From Pseudomonas thivervalensis (lineage in GTDB: Bacteria; Pseudomonadota; Gammaproteobacteria; Pseudomonadales; Pseudomonadaceae): a stretch of 64,000 bases of DNA. Location of the stretch: the NCBI RefSeq assembly GCF_001269655.1, contig NZ_LHVE01000015.1:62001-126000 (forward strand), in the 5' to 3' direction. The notes below the pieces were generated by a model. That model saw nothing but the letters and a program-made list of their open reading frames with translations, did no database searches and was not told the origin of the DNA. The position numbers and the translations under genes are program-made. Shown here piece after piece: positions 8,023 through 16,856 of the stretch; position 1 is the first letter of the stretch, and each line of letters begins with the position of its first letter.

Positions 8023-8058
8023 AAAAAAATGCCCGCATCTCACGATACAGGCATTTTC
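8023..8058 (-). terminator. Terminator of the sspA-sspB operon
   Basis: On the minus strand AAAATGCC pairs with GGGCATTTT, followed by a run of T (plus-strand A-run at 8023-8029). It lies 35 bases beyond the sspB stop. Confidence 0.8.
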
Positions 8059-8092
8059 TTAACCAAGTTGCAGGCTGTCACATATCTGCAGC

Positions 8093-8506
8093 CTACTTCA
8101 CCACTTTCAAACTCGGCCGCCCGCTAGGACGCGGCGGCTCGTCATCTGGTGGTGGCAAGTCATCATCCGGCTCGAACTCTTCTTCACCGTCCAACGGCGC
8201 TTCCAGCTCAAACACCATGCCCTGGCCATTCTCCCGAGCATAAATCCCCAGGATCGCAGCAACAGGCACGTACAGCGTGTGCGGCACACCACCAAAGCGC
8301 CCTTCGAAGCTGACGGCATCGTTATCCATGTGCAAATGACGCACAGCGGCTGGCGACACGTTCAGGACGATCTGCCCGTCATTGGCAAAACCCTGCGGCA
8401 CCTGCACCGACGGAAACTCGGCATTGACCAGCATGTGCGGGGTGCAATCATTGTCCACAATCCACTCGTAGAGCGCGCGGACCAGATAAGGTCGACTGGA
8501 GTTCAT
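8093..8506 (-). CDS. sspB: ClpXP protease specificity-enhancing factor SspB
   Basis: 137 residues. The SspB fold starts SSRPYLVRALYEWIVDNDCTPHMLV. An acidic, proline-rich flexible linker follows (about 105-128), and the extreme C-terminus is GRPSLKVVK, the short basic/hydrophobic tail that docks on the ClpX N-domain. SspB binds ssrA-tagged proteins released from stalled ribosomes and hands them to ClpXP. It is 16 bases downstream of sspA in the same operon, as in E. coli. Confidence 0.97.
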   Translation of the reverse strand: MNSSRPYLVRALYEWIVDNDCTPHMLVNAEFPSVQVPQGFANDGQIVLNVSPAAVRHLHMDNDAVSFEGRFGGVPHTLYVPVAAILGIYARENGQGMVFELEAPLDGEEEFEPDDDLPPPDDEPPRPSGRPSLKVVK

Positions 8507-8522
8507 AGCGGCTCCCTAAGCC

Positions 8523-9140
8523 TTAGCGCATGTCGCGTTCGACACCAGACAGACTCGCCTGGAATGCCTCGCGCGCAAATTGGCGCTCCATATAATCAAG
8601 CAACGGCTTGGCAGGCCGCGGCAGTTCGATACCCAGAATCGGCAAACGCCAGAGTATGGGCAATAGGCAGCAATCCACCAGACTTTGTTCCTCACTGAGG
8701 AAAAACGGCTTGTCGACGAACAGCGGCGATACGCCCGTCAGGCTTTCACGCAATTCCTTGCGCGCTACCACCCGCGCCGGCTCCTTGGTCCGGGAATCCA
8801 GGATCAAGTCCACCAACCCGCACCAGTCACGCTGGATGCGATGGATCAGCAAACGGCTGTTGGCACGCGCAACAGGATAAACCGGCAGTAAAGGTGGATG
8901 CGGATAACGCTCATCCAAATATTCCATCACCACGGTCGACTCCCACAACGCCAGGTCACGATCGACCAGTGTGGGCAGGCTACCGTAAGGGTTCACCTCG
9001 ATCAGCTTCGGCGGCTGACGCCCCGCTTCGACGTAAATGATCTCGGCGCTGACACCCTTCTCTGCCAGTACGATGCGTACCCGGTGGGAATAGTGGTCGG
9101 CGGGGTCGGAGTAACAGGCCAACCGATTGGTCACGCCCAT
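8523..9140 (-). CDS. sspA: Stringent starvation protein A
   Basis: 205 residues, GST-like fold. The thioredoxin-like N-terminal half begins NRLACYSDPADHYSHRVRIVLAEKG, and the helical C-terminal half starts around residue 90. The conserved NPYGSLPTLVDRDLALWES is present. SspA binds RNA polymerase holoenzyme as a transcription cofactor in starvation and acid stress and, in Pseudomonas, influences virulence genes. A strong ribosome binding site (GAGGAGG) precedes the ATG. Confidence 0.96.
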   Translation of the reverse strand: MGVTNRLACYSDPADHYSHRVRIVLAEKGVSAEIIYVEAGRQPPKLIEVNPYGSLPTLVDRDLALWESTVVMEYLDERYPHPPLLPVYPVARANSRLLIHRIQRDWCGLVDLILDSRTKEPARVVARKELRESLTGVSPLFVDKPFFLSEEQSLVDCCLLPILWRLPILGIELPRPAKPLLDYMERQFAREAFQASLSGVERDMR

Positions 9141-9186
9141 GGCGGTCCTCCTCGCTTGTTGAAATTATCGAAAAACGGAAAAACGA

Positions 9187-9262
9187 GCGCGCCCAGAGGG
9201 CGTCTCCTGTAACACCTGGCGGGCCAGGCTCGTTACATTTCTAGAGACGCCCTTGGGCGCGC
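9187..9262 (-). terminator. Long three-tier stem-loop after petC
   Basis: A nearly perfect 76-base hairpin. GCGCGCCC (9187-9194) pairs with GGGCGCGC (9255-9262), GGGCGTCTC with GAGACGCCC (9244-9252), then TGTAAC (9208-9213) with GTTACA (9232-9237) and CCTGGC with GCCAGG. In the petC-to-sspA direction it is followed by CGTTTTTCCGTTTTTC, so it should terminate the petABC transcript. It is much larger than a normal terminator. Confidence 0.75.
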
Positions 9263-9291
9263 ACGATTAACAGCAACGGCTTACAGCTTTA

Positions 9292-10074
9292 TCAATGCAC
9301 GTCTTTCCAGTATTCACGCTTGAGCAGGTAAGCGAATACGAAGAAGAACGCCAGGTACAGCAATACATAGGTACCGATGCGCTGATGCTCCAGCTTCACC
9401 GGGTTGGCCGAATAGGCCAGGAAGGTCACCAGGTTCTTGACCTTCTCGTCGAACTGCTCGGGGGTCAGGCTGCCGGTGTTCGGCAATACGGTCAGCTGGT
9501 CGCAGGCTTCATGGGTCAAAGCCGAGCCGGTCAGCGGATCGAACTGCTTTTTACCATTTTCAACGATCTGAACCTGTTTGCAGCCTACCACCTGGCGACC
9601 CTGGAGGCCGACCAGAACGTTAGGCATGCCGACATTCGGGAAGACCTTGTTGTTCACGCCCCATGGACGCGAAGGATCTTCGTAGAACGAACGCAGGTAA
9701 CCGTAAAGCCAGTCGGTGCCACGCACACGGGCGACCAGGGTCAGGTCCGGCGGCGCGGCTCCGAACCAGGTCTTGGCGTCCGTGGGCTGCATGCCGATGT
9801 TCATGTGATCGCCCAGCTTGGCGCCGGTGAACACCAGCTTCTCGAGCATCAGTTCATGGGGGATGCCCAAGTCATCGGCCACACGCTCGTAGCGCTGGAA
9901 CTTGGCACTGTGGCAACCCATGCAGTAGTTGGCGAAGGTACGTGCGCCGTCCTGCATGGCCGCTTTGTCGGAAACGTCGATGTCGACTTTTTCCAACTCC
10001 AGGCTACCGTGTTCGGCCGCGAAGGACAGTACAGGCATAGCAGCAAGAATCAATACAGCAAATAGCTTTTTCAT
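9292..10074 (-). CDS. petC: Cytochrome c1 of the bc1 complex
   Basis: 260 residues. The signal peptide ends SFAA at residue 20. The c-type haem motif CMGCH is at 51-55. The DLTLVARVRGTDWLYGYLRSFYEDPSRPWG stretch is characteristic of cytochrome c1, and a single C-terminal anchor lies at about 232-250 (YVLLYLAFFFVFAYLL). It accepts electrons from the Rieske protein and passes them to soluble cytochrome c at the periplasmic face. The ATG shares one base with the petB stop (TGATG). The open frame extends further upstream, but only this start gives a signal peptide. Confidence 0.96.
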   Translation of the reverse strand: MKKLFAVLILAAMPVLSFAAEHGSLELEKVDIDVSDKAAMQDGARTFANYCMGCHSAKFQRYERVADDLGIPHELMLEKLVFTGAKLGDHMNIGMQPTDAKTWFGAAPPDLTLVARVRGTDWLYGYLRSFYEDPSRPWGVNNKVFPNVGMPNVLVGLQGRQVVGCKQVQIVENGKKQFDPLTGSALTHEACDQLTVLPNTGSLTPEQFDEKVKNLVTFLAYSANPVKLEHQRIGTYVLLYLAFFFVFAYLLKREYWKDVH

Positions 10075-11285
10075 CAGCCAGTCACCCTTTCCGGAACCGG
10101 TTTTGTCTTCTCGAGCCTGGTGTAGAACGGCATCAGAATGAAGTAGGCGAAGTACAGGAAGGTGCAAACCTGCGACAGCAGCGTGCGCCCTGGTGTCGGT
10201 GCCAGTACGCCCAGCACGCCCAGGATCACGAACGAGATGCAGAACACCACGAGCCAGATCTTGCTCAGCCAGCCTTTGTAGCGCATCGACTTGACAGGAC
10301 TGCGGTCCAGCCATGGCAGGACGAACAGTACGGCGATGGCCGCGCCCATGGCGATCACGCCCAGCAGCTTGTCCGGGATCGCCCGCAGAATCGCGTAGAA
10401 CGGCGTGAAGTACCAGACCGGGGCAATGTGCTCAGGGGTCTTGAATGCGTTCGCCTGTTCGAAGTTCGGCTTCTCGAGGAAGTACCCCCCCATTTCCGGG
10501 AAGAAGAACACGATGGAGCAGAAGATGAACAGGAAAACCACCACGCCGACGATGTCTTTCACGGTGTAGTACGGGTGGAAGGCGATGCCATCCAGCGGTA
10601 CGCCGTTCTCGTCCTTGTGTTTCTTGATGTCCACGCCATCCGGGTTGTTCGAGCCGACTTCGTGCAGCGCGAGGATGTGCAGCACCACCAGGCCGAGGAT
10701 CACGATCGGCAGGGCGACTACGTGCAGGGCGAAGAAGCGGTTCAGGGTGATGCCCGAGATCAGGTAGTCACCACGAATCCACTGGGTCAGGTCGTCACCG
10801 ATGACGGGAATCGCACCGAACAGCGAGATGATCACCTGGGCACCCCAGTAGGACATCTGGCCCCACGGCAGCAGGTAGCCCATGAAGGCCTCGGCCATCA
10901 GCGCCAGGTAGATCAGCATGCCGAAGACCCACACCAGCTCACGCGGCTTCTGGTACGAACCGTAGAGCAAGCCACGGAACATGTGCAGGTAGACCACGAT
11001 GAAGAATGCCGAAGCACCGGTGGAGTGCAGCAGACGCAGGATCGAGCCGTACTCGACGTCGCGCATGATGTATTCGACGGAAGCAAACGCTTCTTCCGCC
11101 GACGGGGTGTAGCTCATGGTCAGCCAGACACCGGTGACGATCTGGTTGACCAGAACGAGCAGCGCCAGGGAGCCAAAGAAGTAGAAGAAGTTGAAGTTTT
11201 TTGGCGCGTAATACTTGCTGAGATGGTCTTCCCACATCTTGGTCGCGGGAAAGCGCGCATCAACCCAATCCATTAGTTTGCTCAT
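10074..11285 (-). CDS. petB: Cytochrome b of the bc1 complex
   Basis: 403 residues with about eight to nine membrane segments. Quinone-site and haem-ligand regions are visible: LLPWGQMSYWGAQVI, the paired-His helices (RLLHSTGASAFFIVVYLHMFRG and RFFALHVVALPIVILGLVVLHI), and a PEW-like segment. It carries haems bL and bH and performs the Q cycle. I start at ATG 11285, which overlaps the petA stop by one base. GTG at 11288 is the only alternative and adds one residue. Confidence 0.97.
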   Translation of the reverse strand: MSKLMDWVDARFPATKMWEDHLSKYYAPKNFNFFYFFGSLALLVLVNQIVTGVWLTMSYTPSAEEAFASVEYIMRDVEYGSILRLLHSTGASAFFIVVYLHMFRGLLYGSYQKPRELVWVFGMLIYLALMAEAFMGYLLPWGQMSYWGAQVIISLFGAIPVIGDDLTQWIRGDYLISGITLNRFFALHVVALPIVILGLVVLHILALHEVGSNNPDGVDIKKHKDENGVPLDGIAFHPYYTVKDIVGVVVFLFIFCSIVFFFPEMGGYFLEKPNFEQANAFKTPEHIAPVWYFTPFYAILRAIPDKLLGVIAMGAAIAVLFVLPWLDRSPVKSMRYKGWLSKIWLVVFCISFVILGVLGVLAPTPGRTLLSQVCTFLYFAYFILMPFYTRLEKTKPVPERVTG

Positions 11286-11878
11286 CACGCTTTCTCCGTA
11301 TCGACGCCAATGACAATGATGTCATCGGTCTCATAGGAATGCGGGGGAACTGGCAGGTTCAGAGGTGCAGGCTGCGACTTGTAGACGCGACCAGCCAGGT
11401 CGTAGTGGGAGCCGTGGCAGGGGCAGAAATAACCACCAACCCAGTCCTTGCCCAAGTCGGCAGGGGCCACTTCGGGACGGAACGTTGGCGAGCAACCCAG
11501 GTGCGTGCAGATACCGATCAGCAGCAAAACCTCTGGCTTGATCGAACGCGTTTCAGGATTGACGTATTCCGGTTGGACCGAGTTCTTGGAGGACGGGTCG
11601 GACAACTGACCCTCGATCTTTTTCAGATTCCCCAGGATTTCCTCTGTACGGCGGACGATGAACACCGGCTGGCCGCGCCACTCAGCAATCATCTGCTGGC
11701 CTGGCTCGATCTTGCTGACATTCACTTTCACCGGTGCACCTGCGGCTTTCGCCTTGGCGCTGGGAAACCATGACCCCACGAACGGGACCGCAGCCCCCAC
11801 CGCTCCTGCAGCACCCACCACGGATGTGGCTGCTACCAGGAAGCGACGCCGGCCTGCATTCACGCCGTCATTGCTCAT
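11285..11878 (-). CDS. petA: Rieske iron-sulfur subunit of the bc1 complex
   Basis: 197 residues. A twin-arginine N-terminus (GRRRFLVAATSVVGAAGA) doubles as membrane anchor. The [2Fe-2S] ligands are in CTHLGC (124-129) and CPCHGSHYD (152-160), the classic Rieske pair with its disulfide. It transfers electrons from ubiquinol to cytochrome c1. It is the first gene of petABC, with all three genes overlapping by one base. Confidence 0.97.
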   Translation of the reverse strand: MSNDGVNAGRRRFLVAATSVVGAAGAVGAAVPFVGSWFPSAKAKAAGAPVKVNVSKIEPGQQMIAEWRGQPVFIVRRTEEILGNLKKIEGQLSDPSSKNSVQPEYVNPETRSIKPEVLLLIGICTHLGCSPTFRPEVAPADLGKDWVGGYFCPCHGSHYDLAGRVYKSQPAPLNLPVPPHSYETDDIIVIGVDTEKA

Positions 11879-11960
11879 TCAGTCCTCTCCCATCAGCTTT
11901 GTGGCCTGTTAGATCAGGCGTCTACTAAGTAAAAATCTGAACTTATAAAAATTTTGCCGA

Positions 11961-11989
11961 ATGGTAATGAAAACCCCCAATTCTGACAA
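11961..11989 (-). promoter_or_regulatory. Probable petABC promoter
   Basis: On the minus strand TTGTCA (11989-11984) and TACCAT (11966-11961) are 17 bases apart, about 83 bases upstream of petA. A second possible -35/-10 pair (TTGCCA-17-TACTAC) lies further upstream around 12020-12050. Both are motif matches only. Confidence 0.45.
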
Positions 11990-12079
11990 GGTAATTACCA
12001 TGCGGCCAAACCGCCAGGCCTTGTAGTATAGGGGCTCTACGAATGTGGCAAGTTGTCACAGAGCAATTCTTTTGCCCAT

Positions 12080-12117
12080 AAAAAAACGCCCAGCTCCGTG
12101 AGGAACTGGGCGCCTTT
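12080..12117 (-). terminator. Terminator of rplM-rpsI
   Basis: On the minus strand GGCGCCCAGTTCC pairs with the GGAGCTGGGCG region and ends in a T-run (plus-strand A-run at 12080-12085). It lies 18 bases after the rpsI stop. Confidence 0.88.
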
Positions 12118-12134
12118 TGAAAGCGGAAGCGAAA

Positions 12135-12527
12135 TTAACGCTTCGAGTACTGCGGACGCTTACGCGCTTTACGCAGACCGACTTTCTTACGTTCAACTTC
12201 GCGAGCATCGCGAGTTACGAAGCCAGCTTTACGCAGTGCGCTGCGCAGAGTTTCGTCGTAATCCATCAGGGCGCGAGTGATGCCGTGGCGGATTGCGCCA
12301 GCCTGACCACTTACACCACCACCGATAACAGTGACGTAGATGTCGAATTTTTCGACGGTCTCGGTCAGTTCCAGCGGCTGACGAACTACCATGCGGGCAG
12401 TTTCGCGGCCGAAGAAGTTATCCAGGGAGCGGTTGTTGATGGAGATGTTACCAGTGCCCGGACGCAGGAAAACGCGTGCGGTTGCAGTCTTGCGACGGCC
12501 AGTGCCGTAATTTTGAGTCGCCGACAT
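12135..12527 (-). CDS. rpsI: 30S ribosomal protein S9 (uS9)
   Basis: 130 residues, exact family length. It has YGTGRRKTATARVFLRPGTG near the N-terminus, GGGVSGQAGAIRHGITRAL in the core, and the C-terminal tail ending KARKRPQYSKR, which reaches the P-site tRNA. It is 14 bases downstream of rplM, the universal bacterial pairing. Confidence 0.99.
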   Translation of the reverse strand: MSATQNYGTGRRKTATARVFLRPGTGNISINNRSLDNFFGRETARMVVRQPLELTETVEKFDIYVTVIGGGVSGQAGAIRHGITRALMDYDETLRSALRKAGFVTRDAREVERKKVGLRKARKRPQYSKR

Positions 12528-12541
12528 AATGAACTATTCCG

Positions 12542-12970
12542 TTAAAACTTCAGTTCTTGGGGCTGCTGAGCAGTATGAGGGTGAGCAGCGCCCGCATAAA
12601 CCTTCAGCTTACGATACATGTCGCGACCCAGTGGGTTCTTAGGCAGCATGCCTTTAACCGCGGTCTCGATCACGCGCTCAGGGGCCTTGGCGATCAGCTT
12701 TTCAAAGTTGATCGACTTGATGCCGCCAGGAAAACCGGAGTGGGAGTAGTACATTTTGTCAGTGGTTTTAGCGCCAGTAACACGTACTTGCTCAGCATTG
12801 ATCACGACGATGTAGTCGCCGGTGTCAACGTGAGGGGTGTACTCAGGCTTGTGCTTGCCACGCAGACGGCTCGCGATTTCGGTGGCCAGACGACCCAGGG
12901 TCTGACCAGCAGCGTCGACGACAAACCAGTCGCGCTTTACTGTTTCCGGTTTAGCAGTAAAAGTTTTCAT
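12542..12970 (-). CDS. rplM: 50S ribosomal protein L13 (uL13)
   Basis: 142 residues. It begins MKTFTAKPETVKRDWFVVDA and has the conserved GRLATEIASRLRGKHKPEYTPHVDTGDYIVVINA and VKGMLPKNPLGRDMYRKLKVYAG. L13 is an early assembly protein of the large subunit. It is first in the rplM-rpsI operon. Confidence 0.99.
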   Translation of the reverse strand: MKTFTAKPETVKRDWFVVDAAGQTLGRLATEIASRLRGKHKPEYTPHVDTGDYIVVINAEQVRVTGAKTTDKMYYSHSGFPGGIKSINFEKLIAKAPERVIETAVKGMLPKNPLGRDMYRKLKVYAGAAHPHTAQQPQELKF

Positions 12971-13013
12971 TCTTTATAGCCTCAGGGGCCGCCCTGTAAA
13001 TTAGACGGCGGAT

Positions 13014-13046
13014 CTTACTGAATAGTGCGTACTTTGACAAGTCAAA
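13014..13046 (-). promoter_or_regulatory. Probable rplM promoter with TTTGAC-N2-GTCAAA palindrome
   Basis: On the minus strand TTGTCA is followed after 17 bases by TAAGAT. The -35 region lies in a perfect palindrome, TTTGAC/GTCAAA (13033-13046). It is about 45-75 bases upstream of rplM. Motif evidence only. Confidence 0.4.
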
Positions 13047-13215
13047 GGCAGCCGGATACAGACGCTTTCGGGGGCTCGGGTCGGCGCGTCCGTTCAACGG
13101 CAAGATTCTTCGGCGGCGGCGCATCACTTCCACTGCAGAAAGAGGTGCGCAATTATGCAGATTGCGAAAAATATTTCAACCTGCTTTTATGATTGTTTTG
13201 CCCAAGGAGTTCCCG

Positions 13216-14256
13216 ATGGACTATCGCCAGCTAGGCCGTACCGATCTGAATGTAAGCGCCCTGTGCCTCGGCACCATGACCTGGGGTGAGCAGAACAGCG
13301 AGGCCGAGGCCTTCGCCCAGATCGAGCGCGCCAAGGGTGCCGGCATCAATTTCATCGACACTGCCGAGATGTACCCGGTGCCCCCCAAGGCCGAGACCTA
13401 CGCCACCACCGAGCGCTACATCGGCAATTACTTCAAAAGCCGCGGCGACCGTGCCGACTGGATCCTGGCGAGCAAGATCGCCGGTCCCGGCAACACCATC
13501 GACTACATCCGCGACAAAAATCTCAAGCACAACCGCCGCCACATCGTCGAAGCCGTGGACGCCAGCCTCAAGCGCCTGCAGACCGACTGGATCGACCTTT
13601 ACCAACTGCACTGGCCGGAACGCAGTACCAATTTCTTTGGCCAACTGGGCTACCAGCACAAGGCCGACGAAACGTTCACCCCGCTGGAGGAAACCCTCGA
13701 AGCCCTGGACGAACAGGTCCGCGCCGGCAAGATCCGCCACATCGGCCTGTCCAACGAAACGCCGTGGGGCACCATGAAATTCCTCGCTCTGGCCGAAGCT
13801 CGTGGCTGGCCGCGGGCGGTGTCGATCCAGAACCCGTACAACCTGCTCAACCGCAGCTTCGAGATCGGCCTATCGGAAATCGCCATTCGCGAGCAATGCG
13901 GCTTGCTGGCCTATTCGCCGCTGGCGTTCGGCTTCCTGTCGGGCAAATACGAAAACGGCGCACGCCCCGCCAAGGGCCGCCTGACGCTGTACAGCCGCTT
14001 CATGCGCTACTTCAACCCGCAATCGGAAGCGGCCTGCAGCCGTTATGTCGCCCTGGCCCGCGAACATGGCCTGGACCCTGCGCAGATGGCCCTGGCGTTC
14101 GTCACCCAGCAGCCGTTCGTGACCAGCAACATCATTGGTGCTACCACGCTGGAGCAATTGGACAGCAACATCGCCAGCTTCGATCTGAAGCTGTCGGATG
14201 AAGTGCTGGCGGGGATCGAGGCGATTCACAAGGATCAGCCGAACCCGGCGCCCTGA
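13216..14256 (+). CDS. tas: NADP(H)-dependent aldo-keto reductase, Tas-like
   Basis: 346 residues. It follows E. coli Tas along its whole length: LCLGTMTWGEQNSEAEAFAQ, DTAEMYPVPPKAETY with the catalytic Asp/Tyr pair, DLYQLHWPER, IRHIGLSNETPWG, and the NADP-site NIIGATTLEQL. Members reduce aldehydes and ketones; the physiological substrate is unknown. I start at ATG 13216, which has AAGGAG 7 bases upstream; an upstream extension to 13162 has no support. Single-gene unit. Confidence 0.92.
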   Translation: MDYRQLGRTDLNVSALCLGTMTWGEQNSEAEAFAQIERAKGAGINFIDTAEMYPVPPKAETYATTERYIGNYFKSRGDRADWILASKIAGPGNTIDYIRDKNLKHNRRHIVEAVDASLKRLQTDWIDLYQLHWPERSTNFFGQLGYQHKADETFTPLEETLEALDEQVRAGKIRHIGLSNETPWGTMKFLALAEARGWPRAVSIQNPYNLLNRSFEIGLSEIAIREQCGLLAYSPLAFGFLSGKYENGARPAKGRLTLYSRFMRYFNPQSEAACSRYVALAREHGLDPAQMALAFVTQQPFVTSNIIGATTLEQLDSNIASFDLKLSDEVLAGIEAIHKDQPNPAP

Positions 14257-14272
14257 TTGATTCATAGACCCC

Positions 14273-14365
14273 ATCGCGAGCAGGCTCGCTCCCACATTGG
14301 ATTTATGCCTGACCACCCATTTGTGATCGACATACACCCCCTGTGGGAGCGAGCCTGCTCGCGAT
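14273..14365. repeat. REP doublet
   Basis: The inverted pair ATCGCGAGCAGGCTCGCTCC / GGGAGCGAGCCTGCTCGCGAT has a ~50-base spacer. It lies between the convergent tas-like and acyl-CoA dehydrogenase genes. Confidence 0.88.
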
Positions 14366-14389
14366 AGCGGCCTAACAGCCACTACGACA

Positions 14390-15526
14390 TCAAAGCGACC
14401 GCGCAATGATCTCCTTCATGATTTCATTGGTCCCGGCATAGATCCGCTGCACCCGCGCATCCGCCCACGCCCGGGCAATCGGGTATTCCCACATGAAGCC
14501 GTAGCCGCCATGCAACTGCACGCACTCGTCGAGCACCTTGCATTGCAGGTCGGTGCCCCAGTACTTGGCCATCGCCGCCGTCGGCACGTCCAGCTTGCCT
14601 TGCAGGTGCAGCTCCAGGCAGCGGTCGACGAAGACCCGGCCGATCTGGATTTCGGTGGCCATTTCGGCGAGCTTGAAACGGGTGTTCTGGAAGTCGGCGA
14701 TGGATTTGCCAAAAGCCTTGCGGTCACGGGTGTAGTCCAGGGTCCATTGCAGCGCCGCTTCGGCCGAAGCCAGGCCGCCAATGGCAACGGTCAGGCGTTC
14801 CTGGGGCAGCTCCTGCATCAAATAGGCGAAGCCCATTCCGGCCTGCCCGAGCAGGTTTTCCTTCGGCACGCGGACATCCTGGAAGAACAATTCCGACGTG
14901 TCCTGGGCCTTCATGCCGACTTTCTCCAGGCGCTTGCCCTTTTCAAAGCCTGGCGTGCCCGCCTCCACCAGGAACAGGCTGGTGCCCTTGGCGCCGGCCT
15001 TCGGATCGGTCTTGGCAACCACGATCACCAGGTCTGCCAGGAAACCATTGGTGATGAAGGTCTTCGAGCCGTTGATGACATATTCATCACCGTCCAGCAC
15101 CGCCGTGGTCTTTACCCCTTGCAGGTCGGAACCGGCGCCCGGCTCGGTCATGGCGATGGCCGTGACCATTTCGCCAGACACCAGCTTCGGCAGGTACTTG
15201 TGTTTCAACGCTTCGCTGCCGTAATGCAGGATGTACGGTGCGACGATGTCGGAATGCAGCGAGAAGCCAATCCCTGTCAGCCCCAGGCGGCCGATCTCCT
15301 CGATCACCACCGTGCTGTAGAGAAAATCTGCGTCCAGCCCGCCATAGGCCTCTGGCAGGTGCGAGCACAACATGCCCGCCTCCCCTGCCTTGTTCCACAG
15401 CTGACGATCGACGTGCCCCTGTTTTTCCCACTGGCTGTGGTACGGCACAGCTTCTTTTTCGAGGAAGGTTCGTACGCTGTCGCGAAACAATTCGTGCTCG
15501 GGACTGAACAGGGCTCTTGGGATCAT
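14390..15526 (-). CDS. Acyl-CoA dehydrogenase family protein
   Basis: 378 residues from the ATG at 15526. The N-terminal helical domain is followed by the FAD-binding stretch AMTEPGAGSDLQGVKT and the C-terminal QLHGGYGFMWEYPIARAWADARVQRIYAGTNEIMKEIIARSL. This is the family fold for FAD-linked alpha,beta-dehydrogenation of an acyl-CoA, with electrons passed to ETF. It looks most like the long- and medium-chain group. The substrate cannot be read from sequence. The divergent AraC/GlxA-type gene at 15672 may regulate it. Confidence 0.9.
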   Translation of the reverse strand: MIPRALFSPEHELFRDSVRTFLEKEAVPYHSQWEKQGHVDRQLWNKAGEAGMLCSHLPEAYGGLDADFLYSTVVIEEIGRLGLTGIGFSLHSDIVAPYILHYGSEALKHKYLPKLVSGEMVTAIAMTEPGAGSDLQGVKTTAVLDGDEYVINGSKTFITNGFLADLVIVVAKTDPKAGAKGTSLFLVEAGTPGFEKGKRLEKVGMKAQDTSELFFQDVRVPKENLLGQAGMGFAYLMQELPQERLTVAIGGLASAEAALQWTLDYTRDRKAFGKSIADFQNTRFKLAEMATEIQIGRVFVDRCLELHLQGKLDVPTAAMAKYWGTDLQCKVLDECVQLHGGYGFMWEYPIARAWADARVQRIYAGTNEIMKEIIARSL

Positions 15527-15671
15527 GGCGCACCTTTGGTTATTGTTGGGCGTGGTTATCCGACAGAGCCTAAGCCTGCGGGGTACGACAGGACACTGGA
15601 CACATCCGACAAAAAATAAGACGATCCAGCCGTCTGTTGACCACTTTCCCCTATAAAAATAAAGATGAATT

Positions 15672-16667
15672 ATGTCTATGCACGTCTCCACGCCCTTGCG
15701 GCGCGTCAGCATCCTGGCCATCGACCGGGTCTTCGCCTCCACCCTCATGCAAGCCAAGGATTTTTTCCACCTGGCCAGCCTGCGCTACGGCAAACAACTG
15801 GGCCACGGCCTGACGCCGGCGTTTGAAACCCGGTTGGTCAGCCCCGATGGCAAACCGGTGAACAGCTTCAGCGACGTGATCATGCCGGTGGACGGCGGCC
15901 TGGAAAATACCGACGTCATCATCCTCCCGGCCTTCTGGGATGATTTCGCCAGCCTCTGCCAACGTTACCCCCAGGTCCTGCCCTGGCTGCGCGAACAACA
16001 CGCTCGCGGCGCAGTACTCTGCGGCGAAGCCACCGGGGTGTTCTGGCTGGCCGAAGCCGGACTGCTCGACGGCAAGGAAGCCACCACCTACTGGCGTTTC
16101 TTCAACGCCTTCAAGGAGCGTTTCCCCCAGGTGCACCTGAACCAGGACAAACACCTGACCGACGCCGACAACCTGTTCTGCGCTGGCGGCACCACGTCGG
16201 CCTGCGACCTCTACATCTACCTGATCGAACGCTTCTGTGGCGCCAACGTGGCCCAGGCCGTGGCGCGGGATATCCTTTACGAAGTGCAACGCAGCTATTC
16301 GCCAGGACGGATCGGCTTCGGCGGGCAGAAGCTGCACCAGGACGTGATCATTCTGCAGATCCAGCAATGGCTCGAAGAGCACTTCGCCGATAAATTCCGC
16401 TTCGAGGACGTTGCCCGGGAACATGGCATGAGCATCCGCAACTTCATGCGCCGCTTCCAGACCGCCACAGGCGACAAACCGCTGCATTACCTGCAACGGC
16501 TGCGGATCGAAACCGCCAAGGGCCTGCTCTCCGGCAGCCGCAAGAGCATCAAGACCATCAGCTACGAAGTCGGCTACGACGACGCGAGCTTTTTCGCCCG
16601 GCTGTTCCGGCAACATACCGACCTGTCGCCGAACCAGTATCGGCAGCAGTTTCAGCAGGCGGCGTGA
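15672..16667 (+). CDS. GlxA-type transcriptional regulator (DJ-1/PfpI domain plus AraC helix-turn-helix)
   Basis: 331 residues. The N-terminal half (about 10-195) is a class I glutamine-amidotransferase-like DJ-1/PfpI domain (RVSILAIDRVFASTLMQAKDF; GAVLCGEATGVFWLAEAGLLDG). The C-terminal ~100 residues hold two AraC helix-turn-helix motifs, ending SYEVGYDDASFFARLFRQHTDLSPNQYRQQF. The family includes regulators of carnitine, betaine and arginine catabolism. It is divergent from the acyl-CoA dehydrogenase, 145 bases away, which is its likely target. Confidence 0.88.
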   Translation: MSMHVSTPLRRVSILAIDRVFASTLMQAKDFFHLASLRYGKQLGHGLTPAFETRLVSPDGKPVNSFSDVIMPVDGGLENTDVIILPAFWDDFASLCQRYPQVLPWLREQHARGAVLCGEATGVFWLAEAGLLDGKEATTYWRFFNAFKERFPQVHLNQDKHLTDADNLFCAGGTTSACDLYIYLIERFCGANVAQAVARDILYEVQRSYSPGRIGFGGQKLHQDVIILQIQQWLEEHFADKFRFEDVAREHGMSIRNFMRRFQTATGDKPLHYLQRLRIETAKGLLSGSRKSIKTISYEVGYDDASFFARLFRQHTDLSPNQYRQQFQQAA

Positions 16668-16689
16668 ACCGGAGCTGAATGCAATCCAG

Positions 16690-16780
16690 TGTGGGAGCGA
16701 GCCTGCTCGCGATAGCAGTGTGTCAGCCAGCACTGATTTTGACTGACACACCGCTATCGCGAGCAGGCTCGCTCCCACAG
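16690..16780. repeat. REP doublet
   Basis: The inverted pair GTGGGAGCGAGCCTGCTCGC / GCGAGCAGGCTCGCTCCCAC is joined by a spacer that is itself partly palindromic (TGTGTCAG...CTGACACA). Confidence 0.88.
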
Positions 16781-16812
16781 GGTTATGTTGTGAACTCTAG
16801 AATTTCAATCGT

Positions 16813-16842
16813 AAAAAAGGCCTGCAATCGCAGGCCTTTTTT
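16813..16842. terminator. Bidirectional terminator between the GlxA-type regulator and zapE
   Basis: AAAAAAGGCCTGC pairs with GCAGGCCTTTTTT around an AATC loop. It has a T-run on both strands and serves both convergent genes. Confidence 0.92.
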
Positions 16843-16856
16843 GTGTTCCGAATCCC

